Shown here in pieces: positions 31,308 through 43,245 of a stretch of DNA of 64,000 nt. The position numbers and the translations under genes are program-made. A model generated the notes under the pieces. That model did no database searches, was not told the DNA's origin, and saw nothing but the letters and a program-made list of their open reading frames with translations. This DNA comes from Branchiostoma lanceolatum. Lineage: Eukaryota; Chordata; Leptocardii; Amphioxiformes; Branchiostomatidae. The DNA lies in assembly GCF_035083965.1 (NCBI RefSeq), contig NC_089722.1, positions 43,276,697-43,340,696 on the forward strand. The letters are read 5' to 3'. Within the stretch, counting starts at the first letter, position 1. Every line of letters begins with the position of its first letter.

Positions 31308-33560
31308 CGTGAACATGTCCACAGTGACACAGCCTGGTCATTCTAGTTTCTGTAGTGGTTTTTATGGAAGCAACGACCACAGTTTATAAAGCATACGAGA
31401 CAAACACGCCGATAACAAGGCATACGAATGTGTACATGTTCACACAATCTGTTGTTACAAGTTTGTCACCATTCTAGTTTTTGTTGTCTGCTTGTTTCTT
31501 TCTTTATTTTTATGGACAGGAACACACAAAAAATGGACACAACAAAAGGACAGAGTATACGAGACAAACTGGTCGAGTCAGCTCATGTGATTATTGTTAT
31601 TATTAGAATTTGCTTACTTTTCTGATAATGTTCTTAATGTCCTGCATTTATCCTGATGGGAAAATAAAAGCTAAGTTAACATACAGACGCTGTAATGATC
31701 TCTGATGAAAATGTTGTGTACCGAAATCATCGTCATCTTTTGTTACATGGCAGGAGCAAACTTGTCTTCCCTCATGCCCAAACCTGGTGATGATAATCTG
31801 CAGCAATGCATCATGGGGGCAGAAATAGACTGTTATGATAATATTGGTTATTACGGTATCATATCTTGAGTTACTTATTACCTGGTGGTGATAATATCCA
31901 GCAGTTTATCTTGTGGTAAAAATTTCCGACAAGAAATAGCTTTTGTTGTTATGACTTTACAATATCATATGCATAATTAGTTTCTGTAGCTTGCTTTGGA
32001 ACTGCATTCATAGTGATGATGTTATTATCATCTTTTAGTTGTCCGGTTGAATGATTTAAAAGAGTTACAGTAAAACTATAAGTTACGTTTACGTTCCGAA
32101 GTATTAGAATTAATACGGTTAGCATAAAGTTATGTTTCATAAATGGGCATAATCTTGAGGGTGAAAAGAGGAATAAAAACATGTTCATACCGAAATTCTT
32201 GTTAGAGTATTAATTCATTAGTACGACTGTTGTGATGTACATATGTTATAGAATTATTCAGAGAAAGGAGGTGCATCAGCAGCACCAGCTCATTGTAGAT
32301 GGTAGACATTGCAGGGGGGGGGGGCTTTTGAACAGAGAACTGCATCATTCAGAGAAGGGAGATAAATATGGGCACTATATTCAGAAATCGTTCATCGTAG
32401 ACGGGTTCGGCCAAAATTCTATCGGGGTATAGAAAAAATTATTGGGTACGGTAGAAAAAGGAGTTTGACGAGAATTTTTTGTCATGAAAAATAGAGTTGA
32501 TTTGTCGACACACTTACACTGCGCGCCTAGCTTAATTCCTTACATCTACCACACGGGAAATGGAATGGAACCTGTTCTTTAAGAAAACATTTTTATTATC
32601 GCTTGTCAGAAATCAGCACGTTTTGAATAAACTGTGTTCTTACTTATCAGCCATGACAGTCGCTCCATATAACACAAGATTACTTCACAATACTTCATAA
32701 TGTTCAACACTCCTGGTATAGCATAATCATTAGTGCTCCAACATATCGTGTATATTGTTTATTGTTAAAACGACATCAATTAGTATAGATATAGGTTAGT
32801 ACATGAGTGAGAATAAAATGTTACATGTTACACAGCATTTTGGAATAAAACCTGTTCAGATTTTGTTCTTTTAACAAACATTTTATTTTTACATGTCAGA
32901 AATGAGCATATTTTGAATCAACTGAGTTCTTACACATCAGCAATGACAGACGCTTCATATAAGAAACCTCTGAGCCGCAGAACACAGTGGATCATCATCA
33001 TCATACTGTTACAAAAACTTACCTCACAATTCTACATCATTCTAAACATGGCAGGTATAGTATATCCATTAGTGTTCCAATACATAGAGTATAGGTTAGT
33101 AAGTCAGAAAATAGACAAGAATCACAGCCTTTAACGTGGCACACTTGTTACACCGAAGCACAACATTTCTATAAATGAATGTTGAACTGATGTACATGAT
33201 TGCGTGTTATATACTTATATGGCACCGATATCAGCAATGCTGCCCAGATTGAGCATTGTGCTGCCTTGTTGCAATGTTAAAAGATAAAATAACATTTTAT
33301 AGCTAGGATGTCAGTGCAAAATCAGGGGTCAGGATTGCCTATATTATAATTGACAGACCTACTGAGTTTTAAAGCCTCCTTATTCTTGACATTAGAAGTA
33401 TTTCTAAGAAAGTATGCTCCGCTATGTGATAGGATTCAGATTCCAGAACTGTGAAATGGCTTATTACTCACACACTGGCGTAGAGCACATGTAGTGTTCT
33501 TACACCCATTTCCCTTAGGTCCATATACATGTATGTCTGTCTGGATAACCTCTGTTGTCC
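31308..33560. other. Convergent 3' flank, copy B of the cassette
   Basis: No coding. AATAAA at 31663-31668 is a plausible polyadenylation signal for the plus gene. A run of ten G sits at 32316. It contains the unoccupied versions of the sites used by the fold-back element at 2325 (near 33194) and the long-TIR element at 56240 (near 32636). Confidence 0.6.
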
Positions 33561-33569
33561 TGTACCTGG

Positions 33570-33979
33570 ACTCCGTACACATTCAGAGTTTCTCATCAGT
33601 GGGTCTAGCTAGATGCCGGACAACAGCTGATTTTCGAACTGCTAATTATATTCACATAGCTCACACTAAGGTTTTTCACCAGTATGAGTTTTCATATGTG
33701 TAAATAGGTTATGCTTGGAGTGTTTGGTTAGATGTCTCTTTCATGTGTATTTCTGTGCAGCAGAATAATCACACTGGTCACACTTGTAGGATTTTACGCC
33801 AGTATGACATCTCATATGTTTTGATAAGTGAGACTTTTGAGTTGCTCTGTACCCGCACTCCCCACACATGTAGGGTTTTTCTCCAGTGTGTTTGGCTAGA
33901 TGTCGGTCCAAATTGCATTTCTGCGCAGCGGAATAATCACACTGGTCACACTTGTAGGGGTTTTCACCTGTATGAGTTC
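33570..33979 (-). pseudogene. Out-of-frame fingers and relics of the 34963 gene
   Basis: 33741-33979 continues the array in a new frame (four fingers) and stops at AAQKYT, where TTA has become TGA. Below 33741 a finger has been lost by deletion, and the terminal-finger relic follows. Confidence 0.75.
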
Positions 33980-34963
33980 TCATATGTTTTGATAACTGGA
34001 GCTTTTGAGCTGTCCTGTATCCGCACTCCCACAAATGTAGGGTTTCTCTCCAGTATGTTTGGCTAGATGTCGGTCCAATGTGGATTTCTGTGCAGCAGAA
34101 TAGTCACACTGGTCACACTTGTAGGGTTTTTCTCCTGTATGGGTTCTCATATGTCTGGATATGTGACTCTTGTTAACTGTCCTGTATCCGCACTCGTCAC
34201 ACATAAAGGGTTTTTCATCGGTGTGTTTGGCTAGATGTCGGTCCAAAAGGATTTTCAGTGAAGCTGTATATTCACACTGGTCACACTTGTAGGGTTTCTC
34301 ACCAGTATGGGTTCTCATATGTCTGGATAGGCTACCCCTGTCAGCTGACCTGTACCCGCACTCTCCGCACATGAAGGGTTTTTCACCAGTGTGTCTGGCT
34401 AGATGTCGGTCCAAATTGCATTTCTGCGCAGTGGAATAATCACACTGGTCACATTTGTAGGGTTTTTCTCCTGTATGAGTTCTCATATGTATGGATAACT
34501 TGAGCTTTTGAGCTGTCCTGTACCCGCACTCGTCACACATGTAGGGTTTCTCACCGGTGTGTTTGGCTAAATGTCTGTCCAATGTAGATTTCTGCGCAGC
34601 AGAATAATCACACTGGTCACACTTGTAGGGTTTTTCACCTGTATGGGTTCTCATATGTCTGGATATGTGACTCTTGCTAACTGTCCTGTACCCGCACTCG
34701 TCACATATGTAGGGTTTTTCACCTGTATGGGTTCTCATATGTCTGGACAACTTGGACTTGCTGATAGTCCTGTACCCGCACTCCCCACACTTGAATGGTT
34801 TCTCACCAGTATGTGCTTCTGGCTGGTTGTCCAAAATCGTTTTGGTTGCTGTTGGCTTGTCTTCAACCTTGCTTGTATCTCTGTCCAACAAAATTTCAGT
34901 AGGAGATACATCACAGAAGTTCTGCGGAACTTCAGTAGGAGACCCCTTTCCTGGCTCTGCCAT
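33980..34963 (-). CDS. C2H2 zinc-finger protein, 9 fingers, frameshifted tail
   Basis: 327 residues from MAEP at 34963. N-terminus SPTEVPQNFCDVSPTEILLD, then KVEDKPTATKTILDNQPEAHTG. Nine complete fingers; the tenth shifts frame after KPYICG because one base of a C/G run near 34028 is missing relative to paralogs, adding about 15 unrelated residues. Fingers 2-3 and 8-9 are nearly identical pairs (SKSHISRHMR / QKSTLDRHLA). The frame is open upstream of 34963, but that stretch is intron by comparison with paralogs. Positionally equivalent to the intact genes at 3559 and 58664 in the other cassettes. Confidence 0.75.
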   Translation of the reverse strand: MAEPGKGSPTEVPQNFCDVSPTEILLDRDTSKVEDKPTATKTILDNQPEAHTGEKPFKCGECGYRTISKSKLSRHMRTHTGEKPYICDECGYRTVSKSHISRHMRTHTGEKPYKCDQCDYSAAQKSTLDRHLAKHTGEKPYMCDECGYRTAQKLKLSIHMRTHTGEKPYKCDQCDYSTAQKCNLDRHLARHTGEKPFMCGECGYRSADRGSLSRHMRTHTGEKPYKCDQCEYTASLKILLDRHLAKHTDEKPFMCDECGYRTVNKSHISRHMRTHTGEKPYKCDQCDYSAAQKSTLDRHLAKHTGEKPYICGSADTGQLKSSSYQNI

Positions 34964-35299
34964 GTCTAACCTATGGACAAATGATTGAAAGGATGAAACA
35001 CACCAATCAGAAATAAGATAAGCCATGAGAGCATTTCTTCTGCTAATACCAAAAATGGGAGGTTGCTTCAACTGTCCAGCATTCACTTCCATAGTGATGA
35101 CGTTCACACCTGACTCGCACCCCCCCCCCACTCGGAATGCAGTTTCATGAATCTGTCTACTAGTAACATACAATCCATTTGCGCACTCTGAGTATGCATG
35201 TCGCAAATTTGGTTTTCATTTCACATGGTTGTTATTGTAGTTTGTCTCCTTTTAGTGACACTATAGCCCACCTAACATAAACGGCCCTTCTATCTCGGA

Positions 35300-35785
35300 A
35301 AACTTGCAGGCGACACTCCAGTAATCGGCGCAGGCGCAATTGGCCAACTTTTAGCCCCAATAGGTTTGGTACCCTTGGTAAAAGTAGCTGTAGAGGGTTT
35401 TTTTTCTAGGATATGTTGGTATTTCTGAGCTGGATGTTACAGGTAAGGGTTTCTTCCTTCTAATTGTGTTGAAAAATCAGACTTTCATCCATGTTTGTGG
35501 TGTCTGTAGGCAGTAGAAGTTTTGTGGTGTTGTGTGATTATCAGGTAGAGAAGGAGGTCAAAGGTCATTTTTTTTGTAAACAGGGCCGGATTCGTAGGGG
35601 TTGTGCCGATTAGAAAGTTGAAATTATGCTCTAGATTGAAACTTTGGAGGCCTGACAGCCCTGCCAATGCATGTTTTTTATGGACTAAAACTCTGGTAGG
35701 TGACTTTTGACAGCTTCTTTCTTACATGATTGCCATATATTAAGATAGGAAGCTTGATTACGCTTCTGTGGCCTGCACGATCCTT
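35300..35785. mobile_element. ~480 bp insertion relative to paralogous introns, class unknown
   Basis: Sequence present only in this intron. The ends show weak inverted similarity (TGCAGGCGACA / TGGCCTGCA) but no clear target duplication. It contains AGGTCAAAGGTCA, a perfect direct repeat of a nuclear-receptor half-site spaced by one base, at about 35556-35568. Non-coding. Confidence 0.4.
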
Positions 35786-35942
35786 GACGTGTCGGTTTCG
35801 CCCCCTCCCCCCTCGCTATTTTCTCTCTCATCCTCTGTAAAATCTTACATCCCGTCCTATAGTCGCCCATACACCATAGAAATGACCTATAGCTCCTCTA
35901 CTGTATGCCAAGGTAGTTATGTAGTGTATCTCAACTTCTTAC

Positions 35943-36085
35943 CTGCTTTTAGTGTAGACTTTTATCCTCACACAATTCATGCAAACGTCTTCCAAGCGAA
36001 GCAGTGGGTGAAAGGTGAACTTATCGTGGGGGTGAAAGGTCATATTTTGTGCCCGATAATCCTTGTAGTGTGTGGAAGTTCTGCC
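35943..36085 (-). promoter_or_regulatory. Conserved 5' exon/promoter module, copy 7
   Basis: Donor AG|GTAAGAA, core GCAGTGGGTGAAAGGTGAACT...GGTGAAAGGTCATATTTTGTGCC. The tail differs (cgataatccttgtagtg). Its 3' half is doubled in the tandem duplication that follows. Confidence 0.65.
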
Positions 36086-36452
36086 TACATTGTACAAGAG
36101 TTGCACCCATCTATTGCCCTTTCTGCATTTTTTTTCTTTGTTACCTTCGCCAAAAAGGTTTTATTTTATCTGGATACCCTTGAAAAACATGGGTGGAAGG
36201 GGTACCTAGTGGTTGTGGGGTGTCTATTTTCTTTTCAGGGTGAAAGTTCATATTTTGTGCCCGATAATCCTTGTAGTGTGTGGAAGTTCTGCCTACATTG
36301 TGCAACAGTTACACCCATCTATTGGCCTTTCTGCATTCTTTTTCTTTGTTACCTTCGCCAAAAAGGTTTTATTTTATCTGAATACCCTTGAAGAACATGG
36401 GGGGGAGGGGGGTACCTGGTGCTCGTGGGGTGTCTATCTTTTCTTCAGGATG
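36031..36452. repeat. 208 bp tandem duplication covering half of promoter module 7
   Basis: Two copies starting GGTGAAAG(G/T)TCATATTTTG and ending in tcttttcagg / cttcttcagg. They differ by scattered substitutions, so this is older than the duplication at 6260. Confidence 0.9.
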
Positions 36453-37860
36453 GGTACGAGAACACGTGCAACGGCTCGGTAGAGGTGGTCAGGAGTGTTT
36501 GCCAGGGCCTTGACTGTGAGACATCCTGTATGGCTGCCGTACTGGGTGTTTAGACACGACCTTCGAATGACTCACTGTGGCCGTGCGATGTCTGCCATTG
36601 GGTACGGCACAAAAGGACCGGGTACGCTATGAACTACCAGATACGGCTCGACTTTCTAACGGGTACGGCAAGTAATAACCGGGTACGTGAAATATCTCTA
36701 GTGGGTACAGCAAGAAAATACGTTCGGCAGGACAGGATTTTCATGGGGGTGCTGTGTCATGAAAAATAACTTAGAATCGCCTGATGGTTAAGAAGGCCTA
36801 AGAACGCACCTGTACAAAAAGTATCCGATTCCGCCATTTGTGGCTGCGACATACTGTTTTATTTACAATGTTTAATACAGTGTCTAATAAACCATTCATT
36901 CATAACTAATTAAATTACGTCACACGGAAAAATGGAATGGAACCTGTTCTTTTATCATGCATTTTTATTTCCACTTCTTACATGTCAGCCAGTCGCTTCA
37001 TATCGCACAAGCTCACTCTACAATTCTTCATAACGTTAAACACTCCAGTTATAGCATAATCATGTTCCAATATATAGTGTATGGGTTAGTGAATAAATGA
37101 CAAATCAAACATCACCCTTGTAACACTAAAGCACAACATTTTAAAGGGTGTTAGTTCAAAGTCCGGCGTCAGCCTTTATCATTTTTGACGAAAATTAGTT
37201 GTTAATGAGTTTTAAGAACGACCTATTGTTTACACTGATAGTACTTCCAACAAAAATTGCTCCTCAGTGTACGTATGTTGTATTTTTCCTTTACGAATAC
37301 CATAAAGTACTGGATAGAGACAACGTAATGTTGATATACAGATTCAGTACATTGTTATCATATTTGTACAGATTCACTTCTGTGTGAATAAGTCTTCTCA
37401 CAGTTCCAGCACCACAGGGGGTAGTGGGAAATGGCGTAGGTTAACGTCCCTCCAAGCGACAATGTTAAAAACACGTCTCGGCTGTTTACAAATGAGGAAT
37501 CTTACACTGTGACCTTGGACCACAATACATCACGATTGCAGATGCGCATTCGGAACTGTGAAATGACATATTATCAAATAGACATTGGGGTAGAACACAT
37601 GTAGTGTTCTTACATCAACTTACCTATGTTCCATATACATGTACATGTATGTAATGTCTTATGTTCAGGTCCCTCTGAGCGGGAATATCGCAAACACGTC
37701 GCAAATAAGCCACCTTAAACTTTGACCTTAGATCGCAATGCTTCACGACTACAGATGCACACTTATAATTGTGCAATGACTTGTTCTTACACATTGACGT
37801 AGAACACATGTAGTGTTCTTACATCCATTATACATTGTTCCATATACATGTATGTATGGC
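36453..37860. other. Intergenic; GGGTACG-rich segment and shared 3' flank
   Basis: 36455-36720 is CpG-rich with six scattered GGGTACG/GGGTACA motifs, similar to a short piece at 32390-32450 and 56020-56075. The rest is cluster-type 3' flank with a decayed finger near 37385-37430. No gene. Confidence 0.5.
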
Positions 37861-37910
37861 TGGATAACTTCTGTTGTCCTGTACCTGCACTCCGTACACA
37901 ACATAGAGTT

Positions 37911-39046
37911 TCAGTGTTTAATACTGAGTAGCTGAATACTCACACTTTTCACAAATTCATTTCTTTTCTCTCCAATATGGGTTCTGATATGTCTGGATAA
38001 GTGAGACTTTTGAGTTACACTGTACCCGCACTCGTCACACATGTAGGGTTTCTCACATGAGCGTTTTGCTAGATGTCGGTCCAAATAGGCTTTTTCTGCA
38101 GCAGAATAATCACACTTGTCACACCTGAAGTGGCTTTTCACCAGTATGTGTTTTCATGTGCCTAGATAAATCAATAGACTTCTGAGTTGTTCCGTATCCG
38201 CACTAACTACACATGTAGGGTTTTTCTCCAGTGTGTTTTGCCAAATGTTTCTTCAAGGTGTATTTCTGTGCAGCAGAATAGTCACAGTGGTCACACTTGT
38301 ACGGCCTTTCGCCGGTATGAGTTCTCATATGTCTGGATAAGTCACGCTTTTCAGCTGCCCTGTACCCGCACTCCCCACACATATAGGGTTTTTCTCCGGA
38401 GTGTTTTGCTAGATGGCTCTTTAGGGTTGATTTCTCTGCAGCAGAATAGTCGCACTGGTCACACTTGTAGGGTTTTTCACCGGTATGGGTTCTCATATGT
38501 CTGGATAGGTGGACCTTCTGCGCTGTCCTGTACCCGCACTCCCCACACATGTAAGGTTTCTCACCAGTATGTACGGCTAGATGATGATACAAAGTGGATT
38601 TTACTGCAGCAGAATAGTCACACTAGTCACAATTGTAGGGTTTTTCTCCAGTATGGGTTCTCATATGTTGAGATAAAGCCAACTTTTTACTTGCCCTGTA
38701 CCCACACTCCCCACACATGTAGGGTTTCTCACCAGTGTGCTTGGCTAGATGGCTGTCCAAGGTATAATTCTGTGCAGCAGAATAATCACACTGGTCACAC
38801 TTGAAGGGTTTCTCACCAGTATGGGTTCTTATATGTCTGGATAAGTGAGACTTGTGAGCAGTCCCGTACCCGCATTCCCCACACTTGTAGGGTTTTTCTC
38901 CAGTATGGGTTCTCATATGTCTGGATAAGTGAAACCTGTGAGCTGTTCTGTATCCACATTCACCACACATGTAGGGTTTTTCTCCCGAGTGTTTGGCTAG
39001 ATGTTTGTATAGAGAGGATTTCAGTGCAGCAGAATAATCACACTGG
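37911..39046 (-). pseudogene. Decayed 3' half of the 40324 array
   Basis: Roughly twelve more fingers after the frameshift at 39099-39112: six complete fingers in a new frame, then a nonsense codon at 38623-38625 (CAG to TAG in CDQC), a further four fingers, a second stop at 38203-38205 (MCS, stop), then two heavily degraded fingers. Most fingers between lesions keep their ligands, so the decay is recent. Confidence 0.85.
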
Positions 39047-40324
39047 TCACACTTGAAGGGTTTTTCTCCTGTGTGGATTCTCATGTGTTTGGATAAGTGA
39101 GAAGTGAGAAGTGTTACTTGTTTTGTACCCACACTCGCCACACTTGTAGGGTTTCTTGCCACTGTGGTTTGCAAGATGTTGGTCCAAATTGCATTTCTGT
39201 GCAGCGGAATAATCACACTGGTCACATTTGTAGGGTCTTTCACCAGTATGGGTTCTCATATGTCTCGATAGGACATGCTTGTGAGCTGCCCTGAACCCGC
39301 ACTCGCCACACATGTAAGGTTTTTCTCCAGAGTGTTTGGCTAGATGTCTGTTCAAGACAGATTTCTGTGCAGCAGCATATTCACACTGGTCACATTTGTA
39401 GGGTTTTTCACCAGTATGGGTTCTCATATGGACGGACAAGTCAGACTTTTGAGTTGCTCTGTACCCACACTCCCCGCACATGTAGGGTTTCTCACCAGTG
39501 TGCTTTGCTAGATGGCTGTCCAATGTATATTTCTGTGCAGCAGAATAATCACACTGGTCACACTTGAAGGGTTTTTCACCAGTATGGGTTCTCATATGTC
39601 TGGTTAAGTGAGACTTGTGAGCTGCCCTGTACCCACACTCCCCGCACATGTAGGGTTTTTCTCCAGAGTGTTTGGCTATATGTCGGTCCAATTTGGATTT
39701 CTGTGCAGCAGAATAATCACACTGGTCACACTTGTAGGGTTTTTCACCAGTATGGGTTCTCATATGTCTGGATAAGTGAAACTTGTGAGCTGTTCTGTAT
39801 CTGCACTCGCCACACACGTAGGGTTTTTCTCCAGAGTGTTTGGCTAGATGTTTGTATAGAGAGGATTTCAGTGCAGCAGAATAGTCACACTGGTTACACT
39901 TAAAGGGTTTTTCTCCTGTGTGGATTCTCATATGTTCGGATAAGTGAGAAATGTTACTTGTTTTGTACCCGCACTTCTCACACATGTAGCGTTTCTCGCC
40001 GCTGTGGTTTGCAAGATGTTGGTCCAAATTGCATTTTTGTGCAGCAGCATAATCACACTGGTCACACTTGAAGGGTTTCTCACCAGCATGGCTTCTCATA
40101 TGTCTGGTTAGGTCACTCTTGCCAGTTGTCCTGTATCCGCACTCCCCACACATGAAGGGTTTCTCATTAGTATGTGCTTCTGGCTGACTTTCCAAACTGG
40201 TTTCGGTTCCAGTTGGCTGGTATTCAACGTTGCTTGTATCTCTGCCCCATAAAACTCCAGTAGGAGACCCATCACAGATGTTCTTTGGAACAGCAGTAGG
40301 AGACCCATAGCTTGCATCTGCCAT
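39047..40324 (-). CDS. C2H2 zinc-finger protein, 12 fingers, truncated by 7 bp duplication
   Basis: 425 residues from MADA at 40324. N-terminus SPTAVPKNICDGSPTGVLWG, then NVEYQPTGTETSLESQPEAHTNEKP. The sequence before the ATG differs (gttactgac instead of gttagac). Twelve full fingers, then a frameshift in finger 13 caused by a tandem gagaagt duplication at 39099-39112, clear against the undamaged copy of the same finger at 39935-39960. Fingers 2-5 and 12-15 are near copies, so a block of at least four fingers was duplicated and one copy then broken. The original gene had about 25 fingers. Promoter module at 40798. Confidence 0.78.
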   Translation of the reverse strand: MADASYGSPTAVPKNICDGSPTGVLWGRDTSNVEYQPTGTETSLESQPEAHTNEKPFMCGECGYRTTGKSDLTRHMRSHAGEKPFKCDQCDYAAAQKCNLDQHLANHSGEKRYMCEKCGYKTSNISHLSEHMRIHTGEKPFKCNQCDYSAALKSSLYKHLAKHSGEKPYVCGECRYRTAHKFHLSRHMRTHTGEKPYKCDQCDYSAAQKSKLDRHIAKHSGEKPYMCGECGYRAAHKSHLTRHMRTHTGEKPFKCDQCDYSAAQKYTLDSHLAKHTGEKPYMCGECGYRATQKSDLSVHMRTHTGEKPYKCDQCEYAAAQKSVLNRHLAKHSGEKPYMCGECGFRAAHKHVLSRHMRTHTGERPYKCDQCDYSAAQKCNLDQHLANHSGKKPYKCGECGYKTSNTSHFSLIQTHENPHRRKTLQV

Positions 40325-40797
40325 GTCAGTAACCTCACGGATTAATAAAGATCAAAGCCATCTATCAAAATTATACGCATTTTTACGCTGATCCAAAAAA
40401 ATGGGAAGTTGCTACAAATGTCCAGTCCCCACTCCCATCGTAATGACGCCTTCCTTACTGAACCCCCTCCCCGTTAATATGTATAAATCTGCTATACAGA
40501 TAGTTTTCCGTTAGCCACGCATTCACGCACATTCGCTTTTTATCTTTACATGTTTTTATCATAATTTGTGTCCCTTTTGTTATACTGCAGCACCCTTCTT
40601 GGCCTTTTTCTTATTTAAAAAAAACGACCCTTTAGTCCAGATTTACGTGTGGTTTCGCCCCCCTCCCCATCGCTATTTTCTCTCACCACGATAAAAACTT
40701 AACATTCCGCCCTAATGTGGCCCATCAACAATAGAAACGACCTATAGCTCCTCTGCTTCACGATAAGGTAGATATTCAGCAGAACTCAAGTTCTTAC

Positions 40798-40945
40798 CTG
40801 GTTCCTGGGTGTTAATTGTAGCCTCACAATCCTGCAGGCGTCTTCTGGCGAAACAGCGGGTGGAAGGTGAACTAAGCGTGGGGTGAAAGGTCAAATTTTG
40901 TGCCTGGTTACCCAGATATTGTGCGGGAAGTTCTGCCTGCATTGA
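40798..40945 (-). promoter_or_regulatory. Conserved 5' exon/promoter module, copy 8
   Basis: Donor AG|GTAAGAA; core GCGGGTGGAAGGTGAACTAAG...GTGGGGTGAAAGGTCAAATTTTGTGCC, almost identical to copy 6. The next plus-strand gene starts about 410 bp away in divergent orientation. Confidence 0.7.
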
Positions 40946-41359
40946 ACGCTTGCACCCATCCGCTCACCTTTTTTCGGCGACGCCTCAGGTGCGAGCCAAA
41001 TGATATAGTATTGTGTGCAGATTCACGATGGTCTAAACTGCCCTGGAAAATTCCCACTCGTGGAACATGCATATTGATGACAGTAACATGTCAATCACAC
41101 TTGTCACCAATGGTAACTGTCCCTGATTGGTTGACACTTTTGCCGACCGGCGGTAGAAATGTTTACCTTACTGTTCCACCCCCGTGGCTTTTCCCCGCGA
41201 ACTGTCCTATTCATATGCGTACCTGCAATCATCGTCAATTGTTCTACATTTCGCACGTTTTAACAATACATAGCGTGGGTATGATCATTTCCTGGCTGGA
41301 CACAAACAGAACAACATCGTTCCTAACTCCCTGCGTATTTAGTTCATATTGCGATCAAA

Positions 41360-43044
41360 ATGCCGAAGGATAGAGCGTCAAAGAAGTCTCAGCCCTCGAC
41401 GCGAGGGATCGAGGTAACCCTTGAAGAGCCAATGTACCCCTTGATCGCGCGAGCTAGGGGTACGCCGGCAAGCAGAAATCCTCGGCGGGACTGGCGTTTT
41501 TGGCAGCCGACCTCAACAGCGGTCAAAACGACCATCACACCGATGTTTCGGCGCTGGATGCGTGAGGCTGTACCCGACACATACAGACCGGACTACGGGA
41601 TGATGGACTTGGACAGAGAGGTGATTTATCCATTCCATGAGTTTATTAAATGTTTTGACATTGTATTTACTGAATCAATGATTTTAGTTATGGCACATTG
41701 CTCCGTTCGCGTGTAACGTTAGATACAGACGAAAAGAAGAAGAAATTCAACAAAAACGTTGAAAGATTTTAAAGCCACGCAAATAACAAAGGTACGCATA
41801 CGTTACGGCTAAATGATCGATTTATCTAAAAGCCGTGGTAGACTGATTCTCCACTCTCGGCGCGAACTTGAACGAACAAATTCAACATGGCGCCACGGGC
41901 GTCCCCAAGCGGATCAGAGTATAGGCGTGTGGGGTGGGGGGTCGTACGACGCTCTATCGAACTCAACATGTCTTTCCAGTTTTCAATACCCAATTTTCTA
42001 CCGACAGAGTATGAACTGAAAGATAATACATCGAAAAAGAGAAGTTGTATTAGTAGAAATTTGTGCCCTCAGGCTAAGGTTTTACATATGGTATGCAAAT
42101 GCGCCCCTTATGTCGAGTGGTCAAGTCCGATCCGTCAAGCCCATGTGAAATTTCGACCAAAATTGTCTGATAGTTATGTCATGTTTCGTTTGTTTTTATG
42201 TCATAATTGACAATGTTTTGGTTTATTGTACCTTCACAGATCGAAGAGATATCCGGCAACGCCCTCCTCTTGTCCGGGCCGCTGAACGACTTCTTCCTCA
42301 CCCAGATCGGTGGGGAGATCGCGGCCCGCCTCAAAAGAAACAGCGGCACGGGCCTTACCACCTTCGAAGACAAAGTGCCGCCGACCATCTTTTCGCAGTT
42401 AATGTACCTCATGAAGAGGTATGGCGCCCAGGTCGACCTATCTGGGACGAAGGGCGCCGGGATGTATGGCACGGTGGAGGTGACCATCACGAGCCTCGCC
42501 GTGCTGAATAAGGTCTTCAGCGGGACTAGATCAGATGGGCGAAACTACCTGTTGAAGATGCACTTCGACAAAGAGCGCACTCCTGATGTAAGTAACATTA
42601 TCTTTACACCAAAGTATGCATGGTGGACTACTGGACAGAATTTATCACCACTGTTTTACAGATTATTTACTGTGTCTTTGAATTCTACAATCATTGAATG
42701 GCATAACAGAAATTTTGATTTGGGCATTGTAGTATACCCATTATGCAGATATTGCTGTTTGAAATAACATTGCTATGCATACATTAGCTGTAATCTTTGG
42801 TACTGGTACAGAAATAAAAATTTTCCATGGTGGTAGCTTATATGTCTTTATACATTTTTGTCTACAGATGCAGGTCATCAGCCACTACAGGGGCAAGACT
42901 CAGGTGGTGGTGACTGAATCCAGGCCATTCAAGCTGCAGTACAACAGCAGCAGAGGGAAGGTAGCTGTGTCGTTCTTCCGACAGAAGTATGACAGGAATG
43001 GCATGGCCATCAACACACAGCTCCAGGCAGCACTCAGCATTTGA
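41360..43044 (+). CDS. Unrecognised 261-residue protein, three exons
   Basis: Exons 41360-41620, 42240-42587 and 42868-43044, all joined in phase 0. Donor 2 (GAT|GTAAGT) and both acceptors (ttcacag, tctacag) are good; donor 1 (GAG|GTGATT) is weak, so exon 1 could end elsewhere. The exons are clearly more GC-rich than the flanking and intron DNA, which supports coding. Residues 1-40 are basic (MPKDRASKKSQPSTRG), residues 43-75 are Trp/Arg-rich (RRDWRFWQP ... FRRWMREAVP), the middle exon is a mixed alpha/beta-looking domain (SGPLNDFFLTQIGGEIAARL ... KVPPTIFSQLMYLMKRYG), and the last exon ends QLQAALSI. There are no Cys clusters, signal peptide or membrane segment. I do not recognise the family; the basic start hints at a nucleic-acid-associated role. 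Confidence 0.7.
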
Positions 43045-43245
43045 CTTTAGAAACTTCAGCGTTAGTATCGTAGACAATTCAGTTTAGTTCAGTTCATCCT
43101 CTGTGAGGTGATACAGATAGGTGTAGATAGAGTAACTTTTTGTAAACTAGCTGCATAGTTTAACCGTCAGTGGTATCACATGTATGTCTTATGTTTGACC
43201 TTGTGTTCATCATTAATTGTTTAACAACTTCGGGCATGCATTTGC

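Noticed and set aside
34964..35206. In-frame N-terminal extension upstream of the 34963 Met
   Set aside because: It passes through the splice acceptor conserved in all paralogs, so it is intron.
36466..36480. CACGTG near 36470 as a designed E-box promoter
   Set aside because: A single hexamer without a supporting transcript or conservation in other modules.
42176..42511. Alternative frames over exon 2 of the 261-residue gene
   Set aside because: They overlap the better-supported exon and do not continue across its splice sites.
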